NCBI GenBank assembly: GCA_022566735.1
Contig: JADFIG010000032.1
Location: forward strand, 1 to 40,651
From: Pseudomonadota bacterium
GTDB lineage: Bacteria; Pseudomonadota; Gammaproteobacteria; Burkholderiales; Burkholderiaceae_C
Length of the DNA: 40,651 nt
Direction: 5' to 3'
How positions within the stretch are numbered: position 1 is the first letter of the stretch; every line of letters begins with the position of its first letter. Below, in pieces: positions 14,129 through 23,002 of this stretch. The translations under genes and the position numbers were made by a program. The notes beneath the pieces are model-generated. The model did no database searches, was not told the DNA's origin, and worked only from the letters and a program-made list of their open reading frames with translations.

Positions 14129-15049
14129 ATGAACGCTCCTGTCTCCTCCTCGTCTTCGAACCCCACCTTGCGACTCGATGAGCGCGTGGCCATCGTCACC
14201 GGCGCCGGTGCCGGCCTGGGCCGCGCCCACGCCCTGCTGCTGGCCTCGCGCGGGGCCCGGGTGGTGGTCAATGACCTGAACCTGGCCCCGGCCGAAGCCG
14301 TGGTGGCCGAGATCCGCGCCGCCGGGGGCCAGGCCATCGCCGCAGCGGGGTCGGTGACCGACGAGGCCGCCGTGCAGGCCATGGTCGCGCAGGCCCTGGC
14401 CACCTGGGGCCGCATCGACATCCTGGTCAACAACGCCGGCATCCTGCGGGACAAGAGCTTTGCCAAGATGACGCTGGACGACTTCCGCCTGGTGGTGGAC
14501 GTGCACCTGATGGGCGCGGTGGTCTGCACCAAGGCCGTCTGGGAGACCATGCGCGCGCAGCAACACGGCCGCATCGTCTTCACCACCTCCTCGTCCGGCC
14601 TGTTCGGCAACTTCGGTCAGTCCAACTACGGCGCCGCCAAGATGGCCCTGGTCGGCCTGATGCAGACCCTGGCGCTGGAGGGCGAGAAGGCCAACATCCA
14701 CGTCAACTGCCTGGCCCCGACGGCGGCCACGGCCATGACCCAGGACATCCTGCCGGCCGAGGTGCTGGCGGTGCTGACGCCCGAGAGCGTCTCGCCCGGC
14801 CTGCTCTTCCTGGTCAGCGAGGAGGCGCCCACCCGCGCCATCCTCAACGCCGGGGCCGGTGTGTTTGCGGCCTCGCACGTCAGCCTGACGGCGCCGGTGC
14901 ACATCGGCAGCGGCCCCGATGCCCCCGAGCAGGTGGCCGCCGCCTGGCCGCGCATCAGCGACCGCGCCGACAGCGTCGTGCCGGGCAGCGGCATGGTGCA
15001 GTCGATGCGCGAGGTGCAGACCGTGCTGCAGCGCGCCGGACAGCGCTGA
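14129..15049 (+). CDS. Short-chain dehydrogenase/reductase, 3-hydroxyacyl-CoA dehydrogenase-like
   Basis: This 306-residue SDR has the nucleotide motif TGAGAGLG (24-31), VNDL, NNAG (101-104) and the catalytic Ser (about 155), Y167 and K171 of the YGAAK motif. The segments GSVTDEAAV and NNAGILRDKSFAKMT closely recall the dehydrogenase part of multifunctional beta-oxidation enzymes (HSD17B4/Fox2 type). Oxidation of a hydroxyacyl-CoA with NAD+ is therefore the best guess. ATG 14129 is chosen because it precedes the serine-rich N terminus directly; an upstream in-frame ATG at 14081 would add 16 unlikely residues. It faces the hydrolase gene across a shared control region. Confidence 0.85.
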   Translation: MNAPVSSSSSNPTLRLDERVAIVTGAGAGLGRAHALLLASRGARVVVNDLNLAPAEAVVAEIRAAGGQAIAAAGSVTDEAAVQAMVAQALATWGRIDILVNNAGILRDKSFAKMTLDDFRLVVDVHLMGAVVCTKAVWETMRAQQHGRIVFTTSSSGLFGNFGQSNYGAAKMALVGLMQTLALEGEKANIHVNCLAPTAATAMTQDILPAEVLAVLTPESVSPGLLFLVSEEAPTRAILNAGAGVFAASHVSLTAPVHIGSGPDAPEQVAAAWPRISDRADSVVPGSGMVQSMREVQTVLQRAGQR

Positions 15050-15094
15050 GGCGGCGTCCCGCCAAGGGCATCTACATTTTTTGCATAAGCAAGT

Positions 15095-15110
15095 GAACAA
15101 ACGGTTGTTC
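15095..15110. promoter_or_regulatory. Inverted repeat in the sulfate operon promoter region
   Basis: GAACAA (15095-15100) and TTGTTC (15105-15110) form a perfect 6+4+6 inverted repeat about 57 bases upstream of the sbp start. It sits in the AT-rich stretch that also contains GCATAAGCA (15083-15091). Position suggests a binding site for the CysB/Cbl-like regulator encoded at the end of the operon. This is inference; LysR-type sites usually have the T-N11-A form. Confidence 0.4.
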
Positions 15111-15131
15111 TCAGCATGATCTGCCCCTCCT

Positions 15132-15152
15132 AACATGCGGTCTTCGCATGTT
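15132..15152 (+). promoter_or_regulatory. Leader hairpin just upstream of the sbp ribosome-binding site
   Basis: AACATGCG (15132-15139) and CGCATGTT (15145-15152) form a perfect 8-bp stem with loop GTCTT, ending one base before the GAAAGGG Shine-Dalgarno sequence (15153-15159). No U-run follows, so it is not a simple terminator. It could stabilise the mRNA, affect translation start, or act as a DNA operator. Confidence 0.55.
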
Positions 15153-15166
15153 GAAAGGGTTTGGTC

Positions 15167-16180
15167 ATGCTGTTTTTCTGGAAGAAGCCGTTCACCGCTG
15201 CCGTCACCGCCGCGCTCGCCCTGGGGGCCTCCCTGGCGCACGCCGATGTCACCCTGCTGAACGTCAGCTACGACGTCACCCGCGAGTTCTACAAGGACTA
15301 CAACCAGGCGTTTGCCAGGCACTGGAAGCAGACCACCGGCGAGACGCTGACGCTCAACCAGTCGCACGGGGGCTCCAGCAAGCAGGCGGGCAGCGTCGTG
15401 GCCGGTCTGGCCGCCGACGTCATCACCATGAACCAGGCCAGCGACATCGACATCCTGGCCGAGCGCGGCAACCTCATCCCCGCCGACTGGGCCAAGCGCC
15501 TGCCCAACAACAGCGCCCCGACCACGTCGGTCACCGTCATCCTGGTGCGCAAGGGCAACCCCAAGGCCATCAAGGACTGGGCCGATCTGGCCCGCCCCGG
15601 CATCTCAGTCGTCATCCCCAACCCCAAGACCTCGGGCAACGGCCGCTACACCTACCTGGCGGCCTGGGGCTCGGTGATCAAGGCCGGCGGCAAGCCCGAG
15701 CAGGCCAAGGCGCTGGTGACCCAGCTCTTCGCCAACGTGCCCGTGTTCGACGGCGGCGGCCGCGCCGCCACCACCACCTTCGCGCAGCGCAACATCGGTG
15801 ACGCGCTGGTGACCTTCGAGAGCGAAGTGCCGCTGATCCAGAACGAGTTCAGTGGCGACTACCAGGTCGTCTACCCCAAGACCACCATCCTGGCCGAGAA
15901 CCCGGTCAGCGTGGTCGACAAGGTGGTCGACAAGAAGGGCACGCGCAAGCAGGCTGAAGGCTACCTGAAGTACCTCTACTCCGACGAAGGCCAGGCCATC
16001 GCCGTCAAGCACAACCTGCGTCCGCGCAACCCGGCGCTGCTCAAGCAGCACCAGGCCAAGTTCATCGGCATCCCGACCTTCACCGTCGACGAGGTCTTCG
16101 GGGGCTGGAAGAAGGCGCAGGCCGACCACTTCCGCGACGGCGGCATCTACGACCAGATCACCGCCGCCGGCCGCAAGTGA
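15167..16180 (+). CDS. sbp: Periplasmic sulfate-binding protein of the sulfate ABC transporter
   Basis: This 337-residue protein starts at ATG 15167 after AAAGGG. A signal peptide (about residues 1-26, cleavage after LAHA) leads into VTLLNVSYDVTREFYKDYN. The sulfate-binding signature follows: NQSHGGSSKQAGSVVAGL, ADVITM and, near the middle, NPKTSGNGRYTYLAAWG. It binds sulfate or thiosulfate in the periplasm and delivers it to the CysT/CysW permease encoded just downstream (8 bases after its stop). Length is normal for Sbp/CysP. A TTG six bases upstream of the ATG is in frame but less likely. Confidence 0.94.
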   Translation: MLFFWKKPFTAAVTAALALGASLAHADVTLLNVSYDVTREFYKDYNQAFARHWKQTTGETLTLNQSHGGSSKQAGSVVAGLAADVITMNQASDIDILAERGNLIPADWAKRLPNNSAPTTSVTVILVRKGNPKAIKDWADLARPGISVVIPNPKTSGNGRYTYLAAWGSVIKAGGKPEQAKALVTQLFANVPVFDGGGRAATTTFAQRNIGDALVTFESEVPLIQNEFSGDYQVVYPKTTILAENPVSVVDKVVDKKGTRKQAEGYLKYLYSDEGQAIAVKHNLRPRNPALLKQHQAKFIGIPTFTVDEVFGGWKKAQADHFRDGGIYDQITAAGRK

Positions 16181-16188
16181 GCTGAGCC

Positions 16189-17031
16189 ATGTTCCTCTCC
16201 AAGACCCTGCTGCGGCGCCACAGTGTGCTGCCCGGCTTCGACCTGTCCCTCGGGTTGACGCTGCTCTACCTGTGCCTGATCGTGCTCATCCCCCTGAGCG
16301 CGGCCTTCCTGCGCACCACCGAGCTGACCTGGCCCCAGTTCGTGGACACGGTGACCTCGCCGCGCGTGGTGGCGTCCTACAAACTGACGTTTGGCACCTC
16401 GCTGCTGGCCGCGCTGGTCAACGCCTTCTTCGGCCTGCTGGTGGCCTGGGTGCTGGTGCGCTATGACTTTTTCGGCCGCCGCATCGTCGATGCCCTGGTG
16501 GACCTGCCTTTCGCCCTGCCCACGGCCGTGGCTGGCATCACGCTGACGGGCCTGTACGCGGGCAATGGCTGGATCGGCCAATGGCTGGAGCCGCTGGGTC
16601 TGAAGGTCGCCTTCACGCCGGTGGGCATCTTCGTGGCCATGACCTTCATCGGCCTGCCCTTCGTGGTGCGCACGGTGCAGCCCATCCTGGAAGACATGGC
16701 GTCCGAGCTGGAAGAAGCCGCTGCGACCCTGGGCGCCAGCCGCTGGCAGAGCTTCACCAAGGTGATCTTCCCCATCTTGTTGCCGGCGCTGCTGACGGGC
16801 TTTGCCCTGGCCTTCGCGCGCGCCCTGGGCGAGTACGGCTCGATCATCTTCATCGCGGGCAACATGCCGATGGTCTCGGAGATCACGCCGCTGCTCATCA
16901 TCACCAAGCTGGAGCAGTACGACTACGCGGGCGCCACGGCCATCGCGGTGGTGATGCTGGTGATGTCTTTCATCCTGCTGCTGGCCATCAATGGCCTGCA
17001 GGCCTGGACGCGCAAGCGCCAGGGCAAGTGA
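16189..17031 (+). CDS. cysT: Sulfate ABC transporter permease CysT (CysU)
   Basis: This 280-residue inner-membrane protein has six predicted hydrophobic segments. The ABC permease loop is EEAAATLGASRWQSFTKVIFP, of the form EAA---G---------I-LP, which docks on CysA. The FDLSLGLTLLYLCLIVLIPL start and the PFALPTAVAGITLTGLYAGN segment are typical of CysT. With CysW it forms the channel for sulfate taken from Sbp. ATG 16189 lies 8 bases after the sbp stop; cysW begins 6 bases after its own stop. Confidence 0.95.
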   Translation: MFLSKTLLRRHSVLPGFDLSLGLTLLYLCLIVLIPLSAAFLRTTELTWPQFVDTVTSPRVVASYKLTFGTSLLAALVNAFFGLLVAWVLVRYDFFGRRIVDALVDLPFALPTAVAGITLTGLYAGNGWIGQWLEPLGLKVAFTPVGIFVAMTFIGLPFVVRTVQPILEDMASELEEAAATLGASRWQSFTKVIFPILLPALLTGFALAFARALGEYGSIIFIAGNMPMVSEITPLLIITKLEQYDYAGATAIAVVMLVMSFILLLAINGLQAWTRKRQGK

Positions 17032-17037
17032 GCCGGA

Positions 17038-18006
17038 GTGTCCAAGATGCAAGCCGTTTCTCCGAAGGCGCCGGTGTCGCCGTCGCAAGCAAAGCCGCTG
17101 CCGCCATCACAGCCGCAACCTCAGCCGCTGACCCTGGTGCCGCCCAATGTGGCGCGCGCCACCACCGAGCCGGCCTGGGTGCGCCGCCTGTTGATCGGCA
17201 CCGCGCTGGTCTTCCTGTCGCTGTTCCTGTTCGTGCCGCTGGTGTCGGTGTTCGTCGAGGCCTTCAAGAAGGGCTGGGACGTGTACGTGGCCTCCATCAG
17301 CGAGCCGGACGCCGTGGCCGCCATCTGGCTGACGCTGACGGCGGCGGTCATCGCTGTGCCTTTGAACCTGGTCTTCGGCGTGGCCGCGGCCTGGGCGATC
17401 GCCAAGTTCGACTTCCGCGGCAAGAGCGTGCTGCTGACCTTCATCGACCTGCCGTTCTCGGTCTCGCCCGTCATCGCCGGCCTGATCTATGTGCTGGTGT
17501 TCGGCCTGCAGGGCTGGTTCGGCGAGTGGCTGATGGCGCACGACCTGAAGGTGATCTTCGCGGTGCCGGGCATCGTGCTGGCCACCATCTTCGTGACCTT
17601 CCCTTTCGTGGCGCGTGAGCTGATCCCGCTGATGCAGGCGCAGGGCCAGGAGCAGGAAGAGGCCGCCCGCGTGCTGGGTGCTTCGGGTTGGCAGACCTTC
17701 TGGAAGGTGACGCTGCCCAACGTGAAGTGGGGCCTGCTGTATGGCGTGATCCTGTGCAACGCACGGGCCATGGGCGAGTTCGGCGCGGTGTCGGTGGTGT
17801 CGGGCCACATCCGCGGCCAGACCAACACGCTGCCCCTGCACATCGAGATCCTCTACAACGAGTACCAGTTCGCCGCGTCGTTCGCCGTCGCGTCCCTGCT
17901 GGCCAGCCTGGCGCTGGTCACCCTGGTCCTGAAATACATCGTCGAGCGCCGCGTTCAGCAAGAGCTGAAGCAGTCGCTGGCATCGCCGCTGAACCCAACG
18001 CACTGA
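17038..18006 (+). CDS. cysW: Sulfate ABC transporter permease CysW
   Basis: This protein of about 322 residues starts at GTG 17038, or at ATG 17047 three codons later. A proline/glutamine-rich cytoplasmic N-terminal stretch of about 45 residues is longer than usual and probably disordered. The permease core follows, with six hydrophobic segments and the EAA loop [20 protein letters not shown]. The [20 protein letters not shown] segment is a CysW hallmark. It pairs with CysT. The cysA gene begins 26 bases after its stop. Confidence 0.94.
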   Translation: MSKMQAVSPKAPVSPSQAKPLPPSQPQPQPLTLVPPNVARATTEPAWVRRLLIGTALVFLSLFLFVPLVSVFVEAFKKGWDVYVASISEPDAVAAIWLTLTAAVIAVPLNLVFGVAAAWAIAKFDFRGKSVLLTFIDLPFSVSPVIAGLIYVLVFGLQGWFGEWLMAHDLKVIFAVPGIVLATIFVTFPFVARELIPLMQAQGQEQEEAARVLGASGWQTFWKVTLPNVKWGLLYGVILCNARAMGEFGAVSVVSGHIRGQTNTLPLHIEILYNEYQFAASFAVASLLASLALVTLVLKYIVERRVQQELKQSLASPLNPTH

Positions 18007-18032
18007 ACCTCGGTCTGTGCCGGAGTCACCCC

Positions 18033-19133
18033 ATGAGCATCGAAGTCAAGAACCTGGTCAAGCGTTTCGGTCAGACCACCGTGTGTGACCACCTCAACCT
18101 CAGCATCCCCTCGGGGCAACTGGTCGCGCTGCTGGGCCCCTCGGGCTCGGGCAAGACCTCGCTGCTGCGCATCATCGCCGGGCTGGAAACGCCCGACAGC
18201 GGCTCCGTGTACTTCAATGGCGAAGACACCACCCACGTGGCCGTGCGCGAGCGCAACGTGGGCTTCGTGTTCCAGCATTACGCCCTGTTCGGCCACATGA
18301 GCATCTTCGAGAACGTGGCCTTCGGCCTGCGCGTGCGCCCCAAGGAGACGCGCCCCTCCGAGGCCCAGATCAAGGCCAAGGTGACGGAGCTGCTCAAGCT
18401 GGTGCAGCTGGACTGGATCGCCGACCGCTACCCGCACCAGCTCTCCGGTGGCCAGCGCCAGCGCATCGCCCTGGCCCGCGCCCTGGCGGTCGAGCCCAAG
18501 GTGCTGCTGCTCGACGAGCCCTTCGGCGCGCTCGACGCCAAGGTGCGCAAGGAGCTGCGCCGCTGGCTGCGCCGCCTGCACGACGAGATGCACATCACCA
18601 GCGTCTTCGTGACCCACGACCAGGAAGAGGCCATGGAAGTGGCCGACCGCATCGTGGTGATGAACCAGGGCCGCATCGAGCAGGAGGGCGCGCCCGACGA
18701 GGTCTACGACCACCCGGCCACGCCCTTCGTGCTGAAGTTCCTGGGCGATGTGAACCTCTTCCATGGCCGCGACCACGCGCCGGGTGCCGTGGATGGCGCC
18801 AAGGCGAGCGGCACGCCCGGCGATGTGGCGGTGAGCTATGTGCGCCCGCACGAGATCCAGGTGCTGGCCCGCGCCGAGGAGGGCTCGCTGGCCGCCACCC
18901 TGATCGACACGCTGACCGTGGGCCCCAACACGCGCCTGGCCTTCCAGCGCACCGATGGGCAGGGCGAGATCGAGGTCGAGCTCAGCCGCGAAGAGTTCGC
19001 CGCGCTGCGCGACAGCGGTGTGCTGCGCACGGGTGAGCTGGCCCACCTGAAGGCCCGTCGCATCCGCCAGTTCACGGCCGAAGGTGCACCGGCACCTGAG
19101 CCCGTGTCCACGGTGGCTGGAGGCGCTGCATGA
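18033..19133 (+). CDS. cysA: Sulfate/thiosulfate ABC transporter ATP-binding protein
   Basis: This 366-residue ATPase has Walker A GPSGSGKT (35-42), the Q-loop FVFQHYALF, the signature LSGGQRQR (137-144), Walker [12 protein letters not shown] and the switch histidine in [11 protein letters not shown]. The C-terminal TOBE-like regulatory domain starts near residue 240 ([12 protein letters not shown]). It powers sulfate import through CysT/CysW. Its last four bases (ATGA, 19130-19133) overlap the start of the LysR-type regulator, so the two are translationally coupled. Confidence 0.95.
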   Translation: MSIEVKNLVKRFGQTTVCDHLNLSIPSGQLVALLGPSGSGKTSLLRIIAGLETPDSGSVYFNGEDTTHVAVRERNVGFVFQHYALFGHMSIFENVAFGLRVRPKETRPSEAQIKAKVTELLKLVQLDWIADRYPHQLSGGQRQRIALARALAVEPKVLLLDEPFGALDAKVRKELRRWLRRLHDEMHITSVFVTHDQEEAMEVADRIVVMNQGRIEQEGAPDEVYDHPATPFVLKFLGDVNLFHGRDHAPGAVDGAKASGTPGDVAVSYVRPHEIQVLARAEEGSLAATLIDTLTVGPNTRLAFQRTDGQGEIEVELSREEFAALRDSGVLRTGELAHLKARRIRQFTAEGAPAPEPVSTVAGGAA

Positions 19134-20113
19134 ATTTCCAGCAACTGCGCTCGGTGCGTGAAGCGGCCCGCCGTGGCTACAACCTGACCGAGGTGGCCGC
19201 GGCCCTGCACACCTCGCAACCCGGGGTGAGCCGCCAGATCCGCGAACTGGAGGAAGAGCTGGGCGTGGAGCTGTTCCAGCGCGCGGGCAAGCGCCTGACG
19301 GGCATGACGCCCTCGGGCCAGCAGCTGTTGCCGGTGGTCGAGCGCCTGCTGCGCGAGGCCGAGAACCTGCGCCAGTCGGCGCGCGATTGCGCCTCGCACG
19401 ACACCGGGCCGCTGTCGCTGGCGGCCACCCACTCGCAGGCGCGCTACGCCCTGCCCGGTGCGGTGAAAGACTTCCGCCACCGCTACCCCAAGGTCACGCT
19501 CAGCCTGCACCAGGGCTCGCCGCGGCAGGTGGCGCAGATGCTCATCGACGGTGAGGCCGACATCGGCATCGCCACGGAAGCGCTGGACCAGTACCCGCAG
19601 CTCGTCACCCTGCCTTGCTACACCTGGACGCACAGCGTCGTGGTGCCGCCCGACCACCCGCTGCTCGACGGTGAGCCGCTGACCTTGGCGCGCCTCTCGA
19701 AGTACCCGCTCATCACCTACGACGGCGGTTTCACCGGCCGGGCCCACATCGACGAGGCCTTCGCGCGCGAAGGGCTGCAGCCCAGCATCGTGCTGTCGGC
19801 CATGGACGCCGACGTGATCAAGACCTATGTGGAGCTGGGCCTGGGCGTGGGCGTGGTGGCGTCGATCGCCTTCGACCCCGACCGCGATCGCAACCTGCGC
19901 GCCATCGACGCCGGCCACATCTTCGCCGTCAACATGACGCGCCTGGCCTTCCGCCGCGGCGCCTTCCTGCGCGGCTATGTGTACGGCTTCATCGAGACCT
20001 TCGCCGCACCGCTGACGCGCGAGGTGGTGGAGCAGGCCATGCTCAAGGCCCGCGAGGACGAGGGCCGCGAAAGCGGTGGCGTCGCGGGTTTTCCGGTCGC
20101 CGACGCCGTGTGA
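19130..20113 (+). CDS. LysR-type regulator of the CysB/Cbl group
   Basis: This 327-residue protein has a winged HTH at residues 1-60 ([20 protein letters not shown], then [20 protein letters not shown]). The NLTEVAxxLxTSQPGVSxxI wording marks the CysB/Cbl subfamily. The effector domain includes [10 protein letters not shown] and [24 protein letters not shown] residues seen in CysB (here [20 protein letters not shown]). In relatives, O-acetylserine or sulfate controls cysteine and sulfonate genes. Its place as the last gene of the sulfate operon, with an ATGA overlap, implies that it is made with the transporter and probably controls it. CysB and Cbl cannot be separated by eye. Confidence 0.9.
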   Translation: MNFQQLRSVREAARRGYNLTEVAAALHTSQPGVSRQIRELEEELGVELFQRAGKRLTGMTPSGQQLLPVVERLLREAENLRQSARDCASHDTGPLSLAATHSQARYALPGAVKDFRHRYPKVTLSLHQGSPRQVAQMLIDGEADIGIATEALDQYPQLVTLPCYTWTHSVVVPPDHPLLDGEPLTLARLSKYPLITYDGGFTGRAHIDEAFAREGLQPSIVLSAMDADVIKTYVELGLGVGVVASIAFDPDRDRNLRAIDAGHIFAVNMTRLAFRRGAFLRGYVYGFIETFAAPLTREVVEQAMLKAREDEGRESGGVAGFPVADAV

Positions 20114-20173
20114 CATCGCCGCTTTGGCGCTAGGCTGTGGGGCCGGGCCCTGGGCCTGTTCGCGGAGGTGAGG

Positions 20174-20734
20174 ATGGCCGTGTTGGACTTGATCGATGCC
20201 CACGCCAGCACCCTGGTGCTGGTGGACCCGCAAACGCGGCTGATGCCCGCCATCCACGGGGGCGCGGCGGTGTTGGCCCATGCGGTGGCGCTCGCACAGG
20301 GCGCGCGCCTGCTGGGCGTCCCGGTGATCGGCACGCAGCAGAATCCGGCCAGGCTGGGGCCGAATGCCCACGAGGTCGCGGCGCTGTGCGATGTCACCCT
20401 GGACAAGGTCCACTTCGACGCCTGTGCCGATGGCCTGCTCGGTGCCTTGCAGTCGGCCAGGCCGGGGGGTGGGCAGGTCGTCATCGCCGGGTGTGAGGCC
20501 CATGTCTGCTTGCTGCAGACGACGCTGGGCCTCTTGCGTGCGGGCCAGCGGGTGTGGGTCGTGGCCAATGCCTGCGGCTCGCGCCGGAGCAGCGATCATG
20601 CCGCGGCCATGGCCCGGCTGGCGGATGCCGGGGCCACCGTGGTGACCCACGAGATGGTGCTGTTCGAGTGGTTGCGCGACTGCCGGCACGAGCGCTTCCG
20701 AGAGGTGCTGGCGCTCGTCAAGTCGGTGGCTTGA
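20174..20734 (+). CDS. Isochorismatase-family cysteine hydrolase
   Basis: This 186-residue protein has the family triad: D18 in VLVDPQTRL, K78 in LDKVHFDAC, and C112 in AGCEAHVCLLQTT. The cis-peptide region VVIAGCEAH is also typical. Members hydrolyse amides or vinyl ethers such as nicotinamide, N-carbamoyl compounds or isochorismate. The short form with QTRLMPAIHGG resembles YcaC-type hydrolases of unknown natural substrate. ATG 20174 is chosen because GGAGGTGA (20164-20171) precedes it; GTG 20168 is in frame but lies inside that site. The next gene follows closely. Confidence 0.87.
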   Translation: MAVLDLIDAHASTLVLVDPQTRLMPAIHGGAAVLAHAVALAQGARLLGVPVIGTQQNPARLGPNAHEVAALCDVTLDKVHFDACADGLLGALQSARPGGGQVVIAGCEAHVCLLQTTLGLLRAGQRVWVVANACGSRRSSDHAAAMARLADAGATVVTHEMVLFEWLRDCRHERFREVLALVKSVA

Positions 20735-20746
20735 GTGCGGCATGGC

Positions 20747-22078
20747 ATGCACCCATCCCGTTCCTGCAGCCCCGCTCTGGGCCGGTTGCTGTCGCAGCCC
20801 GTCCACCTGGTCCTGATCGGCCTGAGCCTGGTGTGCGCTGCGTGGTGGCCCGCGCCTGCCCGGGCCGCTGCGTCCGAGCCCCAGCCCTGGCCCGTGCCCT
20901 GGCCTGTGCTGACGGTCAGCGAAGCCCAGTCGCGTGCTTATGTGGTGTCTGACGAAGCCCGCTTTGCTCAGACCGACTGGCAGGGCATCGAGCAGGCCAC
21001 GATGGCGCTGGCCGAGCGCCGCATCGGCTCCTTCGAGGGCGCGCCCACCGGCCTGACGGACCGCCCGGTGCGCATCCACCACCGCTTCTACGAGCACCGT
21101 CAGGAGCAGCGCGGCGCCGTGATCGTGGTGCCGGGCTTCACCGAGGGCCTGTCGATGTACCAGGAGGTGATCCACGACCTGGTGCGCAACGGCCACTCGG
21201 TCTACATCCATGACCACCGCGGCCAGGGCTTTTCCAGCCGGCTGCTGAGTGGTGCGGACCAGGCCGACAAGGGCCATGTGGACCGCTTCGACCGCCTGGT
21301 CAGCGACCTGGAAACCTTCACCGAACTGGTGCGCCGACACCGCGCCGCCGACCCTGTCCGGGCGCGTCGCCCGCTGTTCGTGCTGGCCCACTCGATGGGT
21401 GGGGCCGTGGTGGCACTGCACCTGGAGCGGCGCGGCGCCGACACGCCGTTTGCCGCGGCGGCCCTGGTCACGCCCATGTTCGAGCCCACGGTGGTTCCGC
21501 GCGGCAGCCAGCGCTGGAGCGACCGCGGCTTGCGCCAGTGGTGCCACAGCGGTGCCTTCGGCCTGCCCTTCAGCCTGCCGGGGGTGTCGGCCCTGCGGGT
21601 GCGCGGCGGGGGCTTTGCCGCCGACCTCGCCGCCTTCGAGGCCTTGCCCGACCCGGCGGTGGCGCCCCTGACGCACAGCGTGTTGCGCCACCGCATGCGC
21701 TGGCGCAACCGCGCGGCCCTGTGCACGGGCGCGGACTGCGGCCATGCCGATGCCCGCGTGGCCGGCCCGACGCTGCAGTGGGTGGACCAGGCCTGTGCCG
21801 CGTCCGAGCAGGCCCGTGGGCCGGCGGCCGGGCGGATCGCCGTGCCCGTGCTGGTGCTGCAAGGTGGCGAAGACGAGACCGTGGAGCCCGAGGCCCAGCG
21901 CGAGTTCTGTGCCCAGGCCCAGGCCGACGGGCCCGGGCGCGCGGCGGGGGGGCGTTGCGTGGGGGAGCGCCTGCCCGAAGCCCGCCATGGTCTCCTGGTC
22001 GAGGCCGACCGCCTGCGTCAGCCCGCCTTGGTGCGGGTGTTCTCGTTCTGGGACGACGTCGTGCGCCGCACGCCCTGA
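20747..22078 (+). CDS. Alpha/beta hydrolase, lysophospholipase (PldB)-like, exported
   Basis: This protein of about 443 residues has an N-terminal hydrophobic signal or anchor (VHLVLIGLSLVCAAWW, then ARAAA). The serine-hydrolase core has VVPGFTEGLSMYQEVIHDL, DHRGQGFS, the nucleophile elbow LAHSMGGAV and, near the C terminus, LVLQGGEDETVEP with the acidic residue and PEARHGLLVE with the histidine. This is the Hydrolase_4 arrangement of monoacylglycerol lipases and PldB. It probably cleaves acyl esters in the periplasm or at the membrane. ATG 20747 is preferred over GTG 20735, which directly follows the upstream stop. Three cysteine-rich insertions (CTGADCGHAD and others) suggest disulfides, in line with export. 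Confidence 0.83.
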   Translation: MHPSRSCSPALGRLLSQPVHLVLIGLSLVCAAWWPAPARAAASEPQPWPVPWPVLTVSEAQSRAYVVSDEARFAQTDWQGIEQATMALAERRIGSFEGAPTGLTDRPVRIHHRFYEHRQEQRGAVIVVPGFTEGLSMYQEVIHDLVRNGHSVYIHDHRGQGFSSRLLSGADQADKGHVDRFDRLVSDLETFTELVRRHRAADPVRARRPLFVLAHSMGGAVVALHLERRGADTPFAAAALVTPMFEPTVVPRGSQRWSDRGLRQWCHSGAFGLPFSLPGVSALRVRGGGFAADLAAFEALPDPAVAPLTHSVLRHRMRWRNRAALCTGADCGHADARVAGPTLQWVDQACAASEQARGPAAGRIAVPVLVLQGGEDETVEPEAQREFCAQAQADGPGRAAGGRCVGERLPEARHGLLVEADRLRQPALVRVFSFWDDVVRRTP

Positions 22079-22094
22079 GCGGCCGGGCCCAGGC

Positions 22095-22518
22095 ATGGCC
22101 CACGCCTGGCACGGAAGGGTCCACCAGACGGCGCAGCGGCCGGCCCGGCTTGACCATGGCCGATGCCAGCCAGGAGCTGGGGCCGTGTCCACCCAGGAAA
22201 TCGCCCGCGCGCAGGACCAGCGAGCGCCCCCCTTCGGCGGCGGCGTGCTGCAGCATCTGCTCCATCTCGACGCGCACCTGGCCCTTGCGGCTGACCGGGT
22301 GCTGCGGGCTGCTTTCGTCGACGAGGGCGCCCTCGGCCGGTTGAAGTTGTAGACGTTTTCAGGCAGCACCAGCCGTGCGCCGCTGTGGCGCGCCGCGTCG
22401 ATGCTGTGGGCCAGCATGGGCAAGGCCAGCTCGCGCCAGCGCCGGTGGCACCCAGCACCAGGGCCGTGCGGGACCGGGCCTTGGGCGAGGTCGGAGAGGG
22501 GAGGGTGGACGAGCTCAT
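22095..22518 (-). pseudogene. NAD-dependent epimerase/dehydratase-like gene, decayed
   Basis: On the minus strand ATG 22518 opens a frame that reaches the nucleotide-binding start TALVLGATG. The frame then shifts and jumps, by a deletion of perhaps 60 codons, to RRWRELALPMLAHSIDAARH and LVLPENVYNFN. A second shift leads to PAEGALVDESSPQHPVSRKG, RVEMEQMLQHAAAEGG, LVLRAGDFLGGHGPSSWLAS and PSVPGVGHAW, where it stops short of the usual C terminus and meets the end of the hydrolase gene. These pieces are in the right order for an extended SDR (epimerase-like) protein. Three lesions make function impossible. Confidence 0.75.
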
Positions 22519-22559
22519 GCAGCGATGCCAAGACCGGCCCTGGCTCGCCCGGCCCTGGC

Positions 22560-22985
22560 TCACTTCACCCGGCGGCCCTGCGCGTCGATCACCACCTCGC
22601 CGTCTTCCTTGCTGAACGGGCCTTGCTGCGGCTGCGGCAGGATGTCGAGCACCAGCTCGCTGGGGCGGCACAGGCGCGTGCCCCGTGGCGTGACCACGAT
22701 GGGCCGGTTGATCAGGGCCGGGCGCTGCACCATGAGGTCCAGCAGCTGATCGTCGGTCCAGTGCGGCTCGGCCAGCTTCAGCTCCTCGTAGAGCTCGCCC
22801 TTGTCGCGCATGACCTGGCGTGCGCTCAGGCCGGCATCGCGCACCAGGGTGACGAGCTCATCGCGCGTGGGCGGGGTCTGCAGGTAGAGCACGACCTCCG
22901 GCTCGATGCCGGCGTTGCGGATCAAGGCCAGGGTGTTGCGCGAGGTGCCGCACTGCGGGTTGTGGAAGATCTTGACGTGGTCCAT
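22560..22985 (-). CDS. arsC: ArsC/Spx-family arsenate reductase-like protein (glutaredoxin type)
   Basis: This 141-residue protein has the ArsC active site HNPQCGTSRNTLALI with catalytic C12, and the downstream RPALINRPIVVTPRGTRLCR segment. That segment supplies the arginines which bind arsenate in known enzymes. It would reduce arsenate to arsenite with glutaredoxin and glutathione. ATG 22985 gives the normal start (MDHVKIFHNP); an upstream in-frame start at 23006 would add seven residues. No arsR, arsB or acr3 gene is near, so this may be a housekeeping or orphan copy. It is read in the same direction as the AraC-type gene, 17 bases downstream of it. Confidence 0.87.
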   Translation of the reverse strand: MDHVKIFHNPQCGTSRNTLALIRNAGIEPEVVLYLQTPPTRDELVTLVRDAGLSARQVMRDKGELYEELKLAEPHWTDDQLLDLMVQRPALINRPIVVTPRGTRLCRPSELVLDILPQPQQGPFSKEDGEVVIDAQGRRVK

Positions 22986-23002
22986 GGGTGTGCTCGGTGA
23001 AG

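Noticed and set aside
13265..15367. A 700-codon minus-strand frame
   Set aside because: It is antisense to the SDR and sbp start and then out of frame with the hydrolase; low-complexity composition and no family.
20114..20136. Terminator after the LysR gene
   Set aside because: CGCC-GCTTT-GGCG is a 4-base stem without a T-run; too weak to call.
18836..22531. A 1231-codon open frame on the minus strand
   Set aside because: It runs antisense to cysA, the LysR gene, the isochorismatase and the hydrolase, all with clear protein families. Long antisense frames arise in GC-rich DNA with strong third-position bias. Its composition is His/Gln/Arg/Ala-rich without domains; only its first part touches the epimerase pseudogene.
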